From Lanius collurio (lineage: Eukaryota; Chordata; Aves; Passeriformes; Laniidae), in NCBI GenBank assembly GCA_020086605.1, contig JACBWW010000028.1, positions 10,963,987-11,027,986 of the forward strand: a stretch of 64,000 bases of DNA. The letters run 5' to 3'. Positions within the stretch are counted from its first letter, which is position 1, and every line of letters starts with the position of its first letter. Of the stretch, positions 12,245 through 25,297 are shown piece by piece. A program made the translations under genes and the position numbers. The notes below the pieces were generated by a model, which made no database searches, had not been told where the DNA came from, and saw only the letters and a list, made by a program, of their open reading frames with translations.

Positions 12245-15200
12245 AGTGTCTTCCTTATATTAACAGAGAAGTTCATGTCTGAAGAGTGGTTGTTAAACTA
12301 TGAGGGAGAAAATACGTGGAAGACGTACTTTTGTAGGAATGGAAAGTGTCAAGGTTGGCATGAAAGCTAATTCACAAACTCAGGCTTTTATAGTTTTATT
12401 TTTAGGGAATTTGTTATTACTAACTTGCTTCAACATGTTCATATCCCACCAGAGCATAGTTGTTACAGTACTTAGTGGACAAAAGTGGTCATAGCCAATG
12501 ATGATGGACTACAATTCTATTTAACTTCAGACAAACAAGTAGGAAACAATTTGTATGCTGTAAACCTATTGCTTCCAGACTTTTGAGAAAACAGACACAC
12601 ATTTCAGCAGGGTGTATTTTTGCCTGTTACCTTCCACACACCTATCTGTTCTCTGCAGCAAACCAACAAAAACATGGAAGAACCTTGCACTTTTGCTTCT
12701 TTTTTACCTCCATTCATAGTTTTTCTTAATTTTTCCTAAGACTTATAATACTGTTTCTCTCTGTCTCTCCCCAGAGGAAATTTTGAAGTTTTTGAGTGGT
12801 GCTGCAAAGGCAGAATGTGAAGCTTTGCTCCAACAATACTGTCTTTAATGTGTGAGACAACAGGAGCTATCATTCCTAACACTTCTTTGCACACTCCGAT
12901 TATTGCTACTCTTCTGAAGACATTAAATTGAATCAATTGGATCCCAAAGCAATCCCCAGCCTAGGCCTTTTTCAGGATTACTGTGCAGTTGTCCCTTTTT
13001 AGTCATTTAAAAACTGCATGATATGCTTGAATTACACTTACCAGAAAAGGGCCTGAAGAAGAGACAGTCTAATACAAAGAAAAGTACAAAGAGAAGTACC
13101 TGAACTTCTATGAGCATATTTCACTACAAAACCTGAGTTTGAGTCCTCAGGCATGGTGAAAAATTTGCTATTTAGATAGTGATGACATAAATCTGGGTAA
13201 AATTTTACCTGTGTAAAAGCCATTCTCCCATTCACAACACACACACAGGAATATATAGAAAATGCTCCTTCGCACTTACGAATTGCACCTTTGATGACCA
13301 ACATCAAAAATGCAACATTTTTCTCTATGGACTAGCTCAGCAAATAAGGCCCCTATGTGCTTGCCTCCATGATCCTACTGTTTTTGTGTACAACTTTCTT
13401 TCAAAGGGATGTCTTTTAATTCTACCAGTGGTATTATTGCAGCACATTTTATCAGAGACTCTCCTGAACTCAGAATCCAAAAGGTAGAGAAAAGGTTCAG
13501 ATTAGTAAACACATAACACTTCAGACATCTCAGTGGCAGCTTGCCTACTGATTTTTTTTCTGCTGCAGTGAATGACATGAAATATGTAAAATTTGCCAGA
13601 GCTCTAGTAAGAAGGCTTTTATTCCAACAAAAGGGAATGTAACCAGGAGCTGCCTGCTGGCCATCCACACTGGGAAGCTCTTTCTGTTGTGGATCATGGC
13701 TCCCCTTTCCCTGTGCTTCTCAAAAGCAGTCACACATCAGCTTGCCCCTGAAAGTACCTCTGATGTCTAGCAAAAGTGGAATCATAATTGTCTTTCATCT
13801 AGGCGCTAAAGTAGTTGGATAGGGTTTTTGAAGTGCCTAGGACACATCATTCTGCATATATCACCAGCATCATAGCAGGGTAGTTGCAAATGGGTAGGAG
13901 AAAACAGCAGGAAAAAATAAATAAATGAAAAATTCTTATTAATTTATACATTCCCTGTCTTTTCTTTTGCAGTGGCATTCTGTTTAGTCCCTGACTTCTC
14001 TTTTAATCTATAAGGGTAGATCTTGTGACTGGTCAGGAAAAATCACCTAATGATATTTTCTGTTTCCTTTTAGCCAGGCTGGAGCAGTAAGACAGTGTTA
14101 TAATGTTCCTCTGAAGAAAGAACACAACCAGCTATGAATAAGATGCTGAGAAATTTATGCAACACAGATGTGCAATTCCAGTCACTTCTGTACTCAGTTA
14201 GAAAGCATGTCAATTGTGAACAAATTGATTGCATCTTTCCAAAGCCTGCTCCCTTAGTAATGCTCATTGCCTTAACAAAGAAGGGAACACCTCAACATTG
14301 CTATCAACATATATATGTTAAAAGGGGATTTTTTAAAAAATATTTGTCTGACAAAAGTGCATCAATTACACAAATATCAGATGTGCTCAGTACTTCCAAC
14401 AAAATACATAGGAACATCTTTTCCACTTACATGTAAGTATGGACTTGCAGAAAAATACAACCAAAAAAATGGCCTGATTTCCCATGGCAGAAGTGGTGTA
14501 GTTTGAAAGAAGGGAGAAAAGGCATAAAAGAAAAAGTGTTGGATTATTTTCTGCTTTCTTCTGAAAATCTGTATGCTTTCCAATAATGAAAGAGCATTTC
14601 AGTAACACACTTGGGAAATGCAAAATTATCCCTGGCTAATTGTCTTTTTCTGTGTGATACCAGTTCAAATGTCTTCCTTTTACCCATCTTTCTTGAGAGA
14701 AATCTGTACAAAATAGATGTCTGTAACTCCAAGTCAAAACAACTTGAACTGTGATTTTACGGTTGCAATTCCTATAACTCCAAGACTTGCCTGAGCTTGT
14801 ATTTCTACTCTTGGCTTTTAAATAAGCGGCAGAAGTTTTTGAATCAATATCTGAATGAGCATCAGACAGTAGCAAAGCCCACCATGATGTCTCATGGACA
14901 TACCAAATGGATCAGTTAATGTCAGTATTACAGAAAACTTCTTATGAAATACATCCAAATATTAAAAAAAACCCTCCAAACCTCATAAACCCCCCAAAAC
15001 CATGAATTCTTTAAACTCTTCAGGTTCAGGGACATGGGCTGTTAAGCCTGTGACAAGACACCTGATCACAATTTCCGTCATTCATCCAACACACCAAGAA
15101 GGAGGTCAAGGTAGCAGCTGACAGAAAAATAAGGAAATTCCCATGGGATTTAATGAGATATAGCTTCCTACAGAACTTTGGCAGGATTTAAACAGAGTTT

Positions 15201-18200
15201 TCTCACACACCACCTTACGAATATTGGAAATATTTTGAGAATTATAATTGGAGAAAACATATTACATTGTGAGTTTTTTCATCCAGGTTTCTTATTCCAA
15301 GATGGTCTCAACTACAGATTGCCTGAGACACCCATAGAAAAAATATCAAAGCCACAAGAAATGAAGGGTATTTTTCTTTTTAAAAGTACCAGATTCTTAC
15401 TATGTCAAAGTGTTAGAATTTTGACTATTTTATACCAAAAGTGCATTTCAAGGCACAGAAATCATTATCCAACCAATATTTCTCAAGATTATTGGGATTT
15501 GCTTGAATATCATCTCAAGAGAAGTTTCTTGTGAATTGCCCTTTATGAATTACCTCATGTGAAATGATAGCAATCAGACACCTGGTACATCCCTCAAACT
15601 GTGATGAGGTTTGTTGTTATGCTAGCTTCAAAAGTTTGCTTCAGAATCCCAGGGAAGCATTCAGATTGATAGTGAGAATGTATTTGTCTCAGATAGAAAT
15701 CCCCAAAGTGACCATGCCCTGTCTCCAGCAAATGTGCAGATCCATTCTCATAAGTAATTCCTCTAGATAGGAGGTTACTTTAGTTACATTATGTTATGCA
15801 GATCATTGTGTACTCACTGACTTGGAAGGAGAAGGGTGAAGCTTTGCTGCTGCAAAGGTCATGTTTTTGACTTATTTTGCTTTCTTCCTCTCAAATTCTT
15901 GCAAAAAGAAGAGCATTAGGAGAAGAGGTTAATATGTTGGTGACAACCACCGGTCATTTGGAAGGATGATTTCAGCCATGTCCTAGAGCCTCCATGCATT
16001 TTTTCCACAGAAGTATTTTGTCACAGCTGTCAAGCTTCCCCTACCTTCCCAAGTAAATCGTCTGAATGATTTGTAGAAGCTAGCTGTAACTCCTGACTCA
16101 GCAATGCAATATGTGAAGGAAGGTTCTTGAAAAATAGAAAATTAAACTGATGAATTGCTTGGTTTGAAAACTGTCAGAGCTCTCACTGGAGTAACTCTGC
16201 TTGAAGCAGATGAACTTGGCCTGCTGTTGCTCAGCATACTGATTATTGACATGGAAATGTGGGCTAGAGGGTACGAACACAGTGCAAATCTGATGACAAT
16301 CCTGAGCCCAGTCAAAATTGGAGAGGACTGTGCCCACTGGTGATTTTCATGTGAACTTTATGTGAACTTCCTAAATTAACATATTTGAAGAGAAGAATTT
16401 ATCCTAGAAAGAGAAATGCAGAAGGTAGTGGTATATCTAAGTAGTTATAATTTAATATAGAGAAGGAAAAGCCATTTATTTGATATGCAAAATTGTACCT
16501 GCTGTACCCAGAGATGATTTGCAGAGGAAGGGTCCTGGACTTAGGCAGCTATTAACAGAACGGTGTGGGATGCCAATGAAGTATTCAGCCCTACTCTTTC
16601 AACTGCCTGGAACATGTGAGCTTTCCCCGCCCCCTTCTACATCTGTCCTAAAAAATGTGATCATAACATGAAAAAACACATCATCAAGCTGTATAGCTTT
16701 TGCTGCTGACAAAAAATAAAAAGCAAAAAAAAACATGCCAAAACCCCAAACAAACAAAGAAACAAAACCACAAAACAAAACAAAACAACCTGAACAGACA
16801 AAACCAAAACAAAAAAATCCAAAACAAACCAAAATCCTCAAACAAACAAAACCAAAAAAATAATCTGATCTCATCTCCACAGAACTAAACAGAACTGTTT
16901 CTCTGTAACAGATTTTCTTTTTGTATGCCTGGAAACAAACCCATGATATGTCCCTCTCTCCACTTTCTTAATTCCCTCTCTCACTTTGATGCAGTAAGCT
17001 TGTCTCAAAACAAGCTACTTATTTCCTCCATAGCCACACAACCCACCTTTCTCTGTCCTTATTCTCCCCAGCTAAACTGCAGCTTATTTGTCTACCAAAG
17101 ATGTTTTGGGTCCATCCCCTGCCCTGATGGAGGATTGAGGATAATCCCCATCTTTGAATTCCTGTACACCATCCAGTGCTATAGCTGAGGATAAAAGATG
17201 AATTAAATATTACAGAGAGTACTGGTTTAGAGAAAGAAGTATTTAAACTAATAATGTTTATCCCCATTTCCAGCTACCACTATTTCTAGTGCTTCTTGAT
17301 TCACAGCAGGACCTCCGCAGGACATTTTGCCAACTGGAAGCAGCAGGAAATATCAGTCAAAAAACAATATGTAAATGCTGTAGTTCCCTACAGTAAATGT
17401 TCTATTTTAATGTAATGTTCATCTTCATTACATCATTTCATATTTATGACAAAGCTGCTTGTCATTCAAATGAATTCAACCATGCTACATCCTTCAGTTT
17501 AATTTGGTTTTGGTTTAGGTGAATAGCAAAACAGCTGTCTGACGCTTTCTTTTCTCTGACAGCGGCTGGTAAAAGCGAGAAAAAAGTGAATTTAAAAATG
17601 CTTATCAAATCTCAATGCTTCATTTAGCTTGACTTTTCTCTGAATGCAATGAGACTTATTTGTATAATTGGTAATGTATGATAGTATTTCTCCCTCTCAT
17701 ATCATCTTATGGCCTCCACAGTTAAGTCATTTTGAAACTGAACTTTTTTCCCCCTTAAGCAAGGAGAATGTCCGAGAACACATTGTCCAATGCCAAACCA
17801 GAGCAGTGAGGTAACACCTCCTGTCCAAAATCCTTTTCTTGCCTTCTTTTTGGTCCAATTTGCTGCTAATTCTTGCTTGGTAAACTAGTAAATTGAACCC
17901 CAGGTTCAATTCCACAATCAACAAACTTACCTAATTTGTTTTTAAAAAACATAAATAGAACCTTAGAACTATGATATTTCAAAAAGAAAATGTCCCGAGT
18001 ATCATGGCAAACAACCATGGCAAACCAATGTCACTGTTCTTCAGTTGGGCTACAGGTGATTTACAGGATTTTATACTGGCTGAAGAACTAATGGAGCAAA
18101 TCTTTCTTGCATGAAGTAGAAGAGGAAAATGTGCCTCAATAGCATTTTCCTCACCTTTGCCTGCAATCCCCAAGAAACCCTTCATTTGGCATTTCTTGAA

Positions 18201-18285
18201 AAGGAAATTGGAACATGGGAATTGAATAAAAATAAGGAAAATATGTTCCTCCCCTTTGGTGTTTCAGCATCAGCATATAACCATG
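12245..18285. other. AT-rich stretch, no gene seen
   Basis: About 6 kb with no confident gene. Open frames reach 118 codons (15178-15534, plus), but they show no domain and no signal peptide, and are compatible with chance. A long A-rich CAAA-type tract lies at 16700-16865. The rest looks like unique non-coding DNA. Confidence 0.5.
16700..16865. repeat. A-rich (CAAA/CAAAA)n degenerate tract
   Basis: About 165 bp made almost only of A and C, in irregular CAAA, CAAAA and CCAAAA units. The open frame across it (lysine, asparagine and glutamine only) is a composition artefact. Confidence 0.75.
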
Positions 18286-18957
18286 CAATCATAGACTCTC
18301 TCAAGTTGGAAGGCCCCTACCCATAAGGACTATCAAGTCCAACTCCCTGCTCCATCAGGACTACCTAAAACTAAATCACAAGACTGTGAGAATCATCCAG
18401 ATGATCCTTGAAATCTGACAGGTTTGGTGCCCTGACCACTTCCCTGGGGACCGTTTCTCCAGTGATCAACCACCTTTTCAGTGAAGAACCCTTTCCTGCT
18501 GTCAAATCTGAACTACCTCTGAAACACCTTTGTTTAACTTCCTCATATCCCATTGCTCTGTTGCATGTGATGCACTGCAGGACACAGTTGGCACTTTTGG
18601 GTGCCAGGGGACACAGGACATACCTTCTAGACCTTTCAACAGCTTGGTTTGGATGCATTTTAGTACATTGACATCATCCTTCTTAGATGGTGGGGCCCAG
18701 CACTGCACACAGCTCACAAGGTGAGGTGGCACCAATACCGAATACAGCAGGATCATCACCTCATTGACCATCTGGCTGTGCTGTGTTTGATGCATCCCAG
18801 GATGCAGTTTGCTCTCTTGGCTGCCCAGGCACACTGCTGGCTCACAGTGAGCCTGCTGCTAACTGGTACCACCAGAACCCCTAATGAAGGGCTGACCTCC
18901 AGCAACTCCTCTCCCAGTTCATACTTGTGTCCAGAGTTACTCCATTCCACATACAGG
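18286..18957 (-). mobile_element. CR1 LINE 3' fragment (minus)
   Basis: Read on the minus strand, this is the 3' end of a CR1. It opens at the low-coordinate side with the tail and 'caagttggaaggcccc...gtccaactccctgctcc' wording, which is the complement of the CR1 3' terminus. It runs into the degraded C-terminal ORF2 region near 18750-18940. Many stops are present in all frames. Its high-coordinate end is truncated where a second CR1 copy in the same orientation begins. Confidence 0.85.
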
Positions 18958-18963
18958 ATCACG

Positions 18964-20985
18964 TAATCACAGAATATGCTGAGTGGGAAGGGACTCATTG
19001 GGGTCATCAAATCCAACTCCTGGCCTTACGCAGCATACCCCAAGGATCACACCATGTGCCTGGCAGCATTGTCCAAACTATTCCAGTGCCAACACCCCTT
19101 ATACACAACCTAAACTTCCTCTGACTCAGCTTCATATCATTTCCTTGGATCCTTTCACTGGTCACCACAGAAGACATCAGTGTCTGCCCCTCCTCTTCCC
19201 CTCATGAGGAATTTGTGGACTGCAATGAGGTCTCCCCTCAGTCTCCTCTTCTCCAGGCTGAACAGACTAAGTGACCTCGGTGTTTCTCATACAGCTTCAC
19301 TTCAAGACCCTTCATCATATTCGTTACCCTCCTTTGGACACTCTCCAAGAGCTTAATATCTTTCTTATACTGTGGCACCCAGACCTGCCCTCAGCACTCG
19401 AGGTGAGGCCGCCCCAGTGCAGAGCAGAGCGGGACAATCCCCTCCCTTGTCCGGCTGGTGATGCTGTGCCTGATGCCCCCCAGGACATGGGTGGCCCTCC
19501 TGGCTGCCAGGGCACTGCTGACTCATATTCAGCTTGCCATTGGCCAGGACCAATAGGTCCCTTTCTGTGGTGCTGCTCTCCATCATCTCATTCCCTAGCT
19601 TATACACACAACCAGGGTTGTCCTGTTCCAGGTGCAGAATCTGGAATTTTGATTTATTAAAGTTCATGCCACTGATGATTGCCATTAGTCCAATCTCAAT
19701 CCTTCTGCTAGGCCTCTCATACCTCAAGAGAGTCAACAGTACATTCCAGATTGGTATCATCATTATAATTGTCATTGGGGTGTTCAGCTCCTGCATCCTG
19801 ATCATTGATGAAAATAATGAACAGAACCAGTCCTAGGATTAAGCCCTGAGGAACTCCACTGGTGACAGGTCAGCAGCCACATGTGGTCCATTCACTCCAA
19901 CCCTTTCTTTCAATCAGTTTTTCATCCAGCTCATTGGAAACCTGGTCATTTTGTAGTTGGACAGTTTGTCCAGAAGAACGGTGTGAGACAGCATCAAAAG
20001 CCTTACCAAAAGCCAGAAAAATTACAACCACTCTCTTCATCCTCATATGAGGCAGGTGACCTTGTAGAAGGGTATCAAAATAATTAAACAGAACTTACCC
20101 CTGGTGAACCTGAATTGACTGTGCCTGATGCTTGCACTGTTCTTTCAGTAGTACCCAGCATGACCTTCCTAATTTTTCCAGGAACCAAGGTTAGACTGAC
20201 AGGGCTGCAGTTACCCAATGTATTATGGACTAGCTGTTTGCTGGATATTTTGTCCAGAAGATTACTGTGAAAGACAGTATCAAAACCTCCTGAAATTCAC
20301 AAAAAACTCACATCTACTTATTTTAGTCAGCTAGATGGTTGGTCTTGTCTTAAAAGGAAATCAAGCTGTTTAAGGAGGATTTCCCCCTTGTGAGCTCATT
20401 CTGGCTATGAGCAGTGACTGAGTTGCGTCTCAAGTGCTTTTCAGTAACTTTCAGAGCAACTTTCTCCATTATTTTACAAAATACTGAAGTGGGACTGATA
20501 GGCCTGTAATTAACAGGAGATTCCTTCTTGCCCTTTTTGAAAACTGGGACAACACGTGTTAGTTTACCATCTACAGGGACCTCTCCAGACTACCAGACTG
20601 TTGAAAAATAATGGAGACAGACCCCATGGTGCCATCTCTTTCAGTAGCCTGGGATGAATCCCTTTGGGCTCCAGAGGTCTGTGCACATCCAAATAGAGCA
20701 CCAAGTCTCAAAAACTTCTGGTTTGTCTGTGAGTTTATCATTCTCCCCGAGATCCACAGTCTTCCAGCACAGGGCCTCTGCGGTCCCAGGGCCCATCACA
20801 GATGTCAAAGGCAAAGGTGAAGAAGGCATTAGATGTCTTTACCTTGACTACATCCTGATTTGTGAACTGACTGTCCTCATAAAGTAACAATGTTATCTCC
20901 CTGATCCTCCTTTTGCTATTACCATATTTTAAAAAGTCTTTTTTTGTTGCCCTTCACAGTGCTGGCCAGCAGCAATGATTGAAGT
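18964..20985 (-). mobile_element. CR1 LINE, 3' part with reverse-transcriptase remnant (minus)
   Basis: This is a second, longer CR1 in the same orientation as its neighbour. The 3' end lies at 18964 (aatcacagaat tail, then the gtcatcaaatccaactcctgg wording). Going upstream on the minus strand it covers the ORF2 C-terminus and the reverse-transcriptase domain. Near 20510-20565 the conceptual translation reads V-V-P-V-F-K-K-G-K, followed by N-Y-R-P-I-S, a hallmark of non-LTR reverse transcriptases. The left flank of that domain continues to about 20.98 kb. Scattered stops and frameshifts make it a dead copy. The 5' boundary is approximate. Confidence 0.85.
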
Positions 20986-22508
20986 TGAAGCTGTACCTTA
21001 CAGAAGCCAACTGAACTGGTGCAATATCTTGAAGGGACAAGACCTGCATCTGTGGCAGTAGGGAGTTCTGTGACCACTGCAGAGGATAGGAACAGCCCAG
21101 AGCAGACATCCTTCAGAGGTATTAGGTCTGATCCCCAGATTCATTCTGACCATCTTCACGGGTACAAACCTTGCATTTAATATTCGAAATCTCTTGAAAA
21201 CAGGTATTTCCACACCAAAAAAAAAAAAAAAAAAAAAAAAAAATCAAGAAGTGAAGTTTAATGAAAAAATGAAAAACATAGAAATTATTAATTTATTTAT
21301 TTTCAGGATCAGACTAGTCAAATCAATCACTGCTTTTTAAGAAGTTTTCTCTAAAATTAAAAGCCTCTGATGATCCACACATAATATAACTTGCTTGCAA
21401 TTTATGATCCAATTCCTGTGAGCTAAAACTGATGCAAAAAAAAAAGAAAGAAAAAAGCACAATGTGAGTTATATAACTGTTTCTTTTCCAGAATTCAAAA
21501 TATTCAGTTTGTTCATAACTAAATGACAAAAAAAAAAGCAAAAAAATAGTTAAAAAAACTGAAAACAAAGTAACATTAAAAATAAAATTCTTTTATCTAA
21601 GTCTTCTCTGTATTCAGTACTCTATTTCACAAATTTGTGTTAGGCATTCATCACTGAAATAAAGCTTTACATGTAATGAACACATTTCCCGGTAATTTTG
21701 TACATTAAGGCTACAGTAATATAAGGGAAAGTTTCACACAAGATTCTGAATTTACCCAAAGTAACTCCATTACTCTACATGTAATTACTATTAAATTGGC
21801 TTCTAGCCACAACGTAATTGATATACACAAAAAAAAGAGGCACTTTTCTACTTAGTAACTGTAGAAATAATTTTACTTATCTCTTAGATACATTTGTGTT
21901 TAAATCTCATAAATGCCAAAGTACTCTAATTTCACCCCAACTTCACATAACTACCTAAATCAAAAAATACGTATGTAAGAAATTATCTGTTCTGTTTCAA
22001 GTTGGAACAGGGCAAAAGTAGGTGATATTTTTATTTTAAAAAAGATTCCACTTCAGTGTCTAGCGTCCTGACTGAAATTGGCATTTGACACCATTCGAAA
22101 ACAAATGAACAAGATTTTTATGAAGCTAGGATTTATATAATGGTTATTTTTACCTATTGACATAGGTAATACCAGATTGCAGAGAGCATCAGAGCACTTC
22201 CAAGTGATGACATTCTACTTCCATCATCTGTGACAGCACTGACTCCAACAGACACCAGGTTTCTCTGTGTGCAGCACCCCCACAACAGATATTCTGCTTG
22301 TTTGGAGTCCACTGTTTACCTTGCAGACTTCATTGCTCCCTCTTTGCTTCCTTCTGGTTCTAACATGAGCAAATAACTTCCTCTACAAAAATACTTTCAG
22401 AAGTCTTGCCAGAATATGATCAGGATTTGTAAAAATATTTCATACTTTATATTCCAGTTTCCCTTTCTTTCGCTTTAGCCATAGTTCCAGGGGTTTTGGC
22501 AGGTCATG
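20986..22508. other. AT-rich stretch, no gene seen
   Basis: Contains an uninterrupted A27 run at 21217-21243 and further short A-runs to about 21560. No gene or confident repeat family is recognised. Confidence 0.45.
21217..21243. repeat. A27 homopolymer
   Basis: Uninterrupted run of 27 A. It could be the tail of a retrocopied RNA ending just upstream, or a simple slippage tract. I cannot decide which from the sequence. Confidence 0.8.
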
Positions 22509-23778
22509 TGTTGTGGTTTGACACAACTAAGCGTGAAGCACACAAAAATCAGTTATTTTATATGGAAAAAAAAATAAGAAAATGTTGAGGAAAAGCTAGA
22601 TAGCTGCCAGGCAAAAAAGGTTCAAAATAAAACAGTTGCAGTACAAGAAAAGGGTTTTATTACTAACAGAATTAAAAGTTAAAAGATAGAACAAGAAATT
22701 AAAACAAAATACACACACACCTTCTTCCCAGCACTTTTCTCTTTTTCTTAACTAGCACAAAACATAACACAACATAGGATTTTAGTCAGTGTTACACTTC
22801 TTGAAAAGTCTCCTTCTTATGCTTAAGGAAAAAAGGGTTTCTTCTTGCTTCACATGGTTTCTCAAACTGCCCCAACAACAGACACGTCCAGAAAGAAACA
22901 ATCTGCTGTGGTGTAATACATCTCTTCTATGAAAAAATATCAGTTTTTTTCACACTGCCACACACATGGGCCATCACATGGGGTTATCAATCATTTTAAG
23001 GATAGGTCATTTTGGCCTAAACACAAAGGCTTTTTCTGCTACAAATCCTTAAAAGCCTCTCACTGTTTCTATATAGACTGGCATAGGCAACTCTTCACAA
23101 TTTTCACAGGCCACACGTGAGTCTTCCATCCTCCCGTGCACTCCAAATGGATTAAAGAGACAAACAGTTTGAGATATTACAGTTTCTTATCACTTCATGC
23201 AAGAAGTATTTTTAAGCTACGCATGAGGAACACGGCACCGCCCCTTTTCTCCATCACTATTTCCAGCTCCGTCTCACATGGCTCACTCTCTCTCTGACTC
23301 TGAAACCTCTATGGTGAGGAATGTTCTTGTTCAGGCTTTATGGTGAAGAAAGCCTCGCTGTTTCTGTGCTGCTGGCTGCATGGTGTTTTCTTCAGTTCAG
23401 CCCGAAGTGTGCTGGCTGCAGAAAGGAGGCTCCTGCCGGCTCTGTGTGGACAGGAGGGGGGACATGCCGGTCCCAAGGAGCCTCTCTGGAAAGATTTTAG
23501 CTGTGTGCCAGCCCATGGCTGAGTTCAGCTGCCTGGGCTCTGAGACGGTTCCCTCCCCAGTGACCCAGGGTCCGTGCTGCAGCACCAGGGAGAGGTGAAG
23601 GGCGCCAGGGCATCGGCCTGGCCCGGCAGGGCCCGGAGGCTCCAAGGCCGCTCCCACTTCCCTCAGGTGGGCTGGAACAAGAGGAACTCCCACCTTTCCA
23701 TGTGGTTTAAATGTGTAAATTGTGGGAAGCGTTATTGGTCTAAAAATCTGTCCATCAACTCAGATTCAACCCACTACA
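22509..23778 (-). mobile_element. Solo LTR, avian ERV (about 1.27 kb, minus orientation)
   Basis: The left end is TGTTGTGGTTTGA and the complement of the right end is TGTAGTGGGTTGA. These are good imperfect inverted termini with TG...CA ends. The flanks tcatg (22504-22508) and ccatg (23779-23783) match at 4 of 5 bases. On the minus strand a TATA-like ACATTTAAACC lies near 23703-23717 and an AATAAA signal at 22656-22661, so it is minus-oriented. The promoter-side third (23.35-23.7 kb) is GC-rich and the rest AT-rich. No internal ERV sequence flanks it, so it is a solo LTR. It differs from the 3005 and 9902 LTRs in sequence. Confidence 0.72.
22656..22661 (-). promoter_or_regulatory. LTR polyadenylation signal AATAAA
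   Basis: Complement of tttatt in the context ggttttattactaacag. The same context occurs at the polyadenylation site of the 9902-10970 LTR. Confidence 0.45.
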
Positions 23779-24718
23779 CCATGTTTTGCTTGCACTTCTG
23801 CTGCGATAATAATATCTGTACAAAAGCATAAAGTTGGCAAATTTGCAAAGATGTACACTGGGAAATTTTACAAAATTATGATGGTGTTCCTGCTCCTGGT
23901 GGAGATATATTTGCATTTTCAGGACTTGCTGGTGAAGATCACTTATTAATTAAGCTAAATTCAAAATTCTGCTTGGTGAATAAGATAGATGGACAGTCTT
24001 TAACACAAAGCTCTCCCTCATGGAAGCTACTGCCTACAAGCATCCCTGAGACCACTCATTCAGAAAGGTGTCTCAGTAAAAAAAGTCTGCATGTGAGACA
24101 GTTGTCAAGACTCTTTTGTAGCTTGCAGAAAGTAAATGGCACTTTTAAGGCATCTTTCATCCCACTCAATGTTCACAGTAGGTCAGATTATTCTCATAGA
24201 AGCAGTTTTTCTACAGCAACTGTGAAGTGAGTTGAGGCAGCAACTAAGACCAAGAGAATGTTTTTTCTTCGTAGATCAAGGTCTATTACAGTGTCACTCT
24301 ACAAGTGACCAGTAATGGATTTAACTGTAGGGAACAGATCAGGGAAACAGACCTTCTAGAGAAGGTATGTGTTTATCATAATATGAAGTATGTTTTTAAG
24401 GACACAAACTAGACCTGGCAATGTGGACAGGATTGGATAATGATAACGTCTTCATTTTATGATGTGACAGCATATATGGCCACACATTTTGTTAAGTTTC
24501 TTTTTTTCTAATAATCCATGTTGTCCATATTTAACACACTGTATTTAGCTTTGTTGTTGTCTGCTATGCAGAAGAGCCCAGAGATTTAGAAGACTATATC
24601 TCATCTTCTAAGCCATTAACAACCTTGATTACAGACAAAAAATATTTCCTTCAAAATTTCATGTTTGAAGGCCATCCTGACTTAAAAATAAAACAAAAAA
24701 CAGCCAATGAAATGCATC
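23779..24718. other. AT-rich stretch, no gene seen
   Basis: No supported gene or repeat. The short open frames have no recognisable motif. Confidence 0.45.
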
Positions 24719-25297
24719 TGTTCTGGTTGTGGCAGGGATAGAGTTCATTTTCTTTCTATTAGCAGGTATGGTGCCATTGAATTCAGTGTGAGAATAATGC
24801 TGATAACACCCTGATGAGTTGGCTGTTGCTGAGCAGTGCTTATCCTGAGTCAAGGACTGTCCAGTGTCTCATGCTCTGCCAGTGAACAGATGCATAAGAA
24901 GCTGCTAGGGACCACACAGGACAGGAGACCTAAACTGGCCAAAGGGATATTCCACACCACAGAAAGTCATGACCGGTAAATAAACTGGGGAGAGCTGGCC
25001 AGGAGAGACTGATTGTTACTTGGTCAGCAGGTGGTGATCAATTGTATTTTTCATCACTTGTCTTTCTTAGACTTTATTCCTGTCTTTTTTTGTTATCTCC
25101 CTCTTCATTATTTAGGGATTTAGTGGGTTGTTTGGTCTTTTTTTTAACAGTATTTCAATTACTGAATTGTTCTTATCTCAACTCACATGCATTTTTTACA
25201 TTTTACATTTTTCTAATTCTCCTTCCCATTCCACTATGGGGGGAAGGACTGAACAGCTGCCTGGTACTGAATTGCCAGGTGGAGTTAAAACCATGAC
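24719..25297 (+). mobile_element. Solo LTR, avian ERV (plus orientation)
   Basis: The order of blocks matches an avian LTR family that I recognise. The 5' part has ttgtggcagggatagagtt (about 24727), then gctgttgctgagcagtgctta (about 24822). After these comes ccaaagggatattccacacca (about 24938) just before a TATA-like taaataaactgggg (about 24977). The 3' part contains ccattccactatgggggg (about 25227) and ends with gccaggtggagttaaaaccatgac. The same family occurs in reverse orientation at 53590-53983, where the complement of these blocks is seen. The 5' end is TGTTCTGG, while the 3' end is decayed (gacg instead of gaca). An 8-bp direct repeat AATGCATC flanks it (24711-24718 and 25311-25318), but 13 bp separate the right copy from the LTR end. 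Confidence 0.75.

Noticed and set aside
15178..15534. 118-codon plus-strand frame
   Set aside because: The start shown is not an ATG, and no motif was recognised. Probably chance.
16599..16888. Lysine/asparagine/glutamine-rich frame and its phenylalanine-rich antisense
   Set aside because: Produced by the A-rich CAAA-type tract. Composition artefact.
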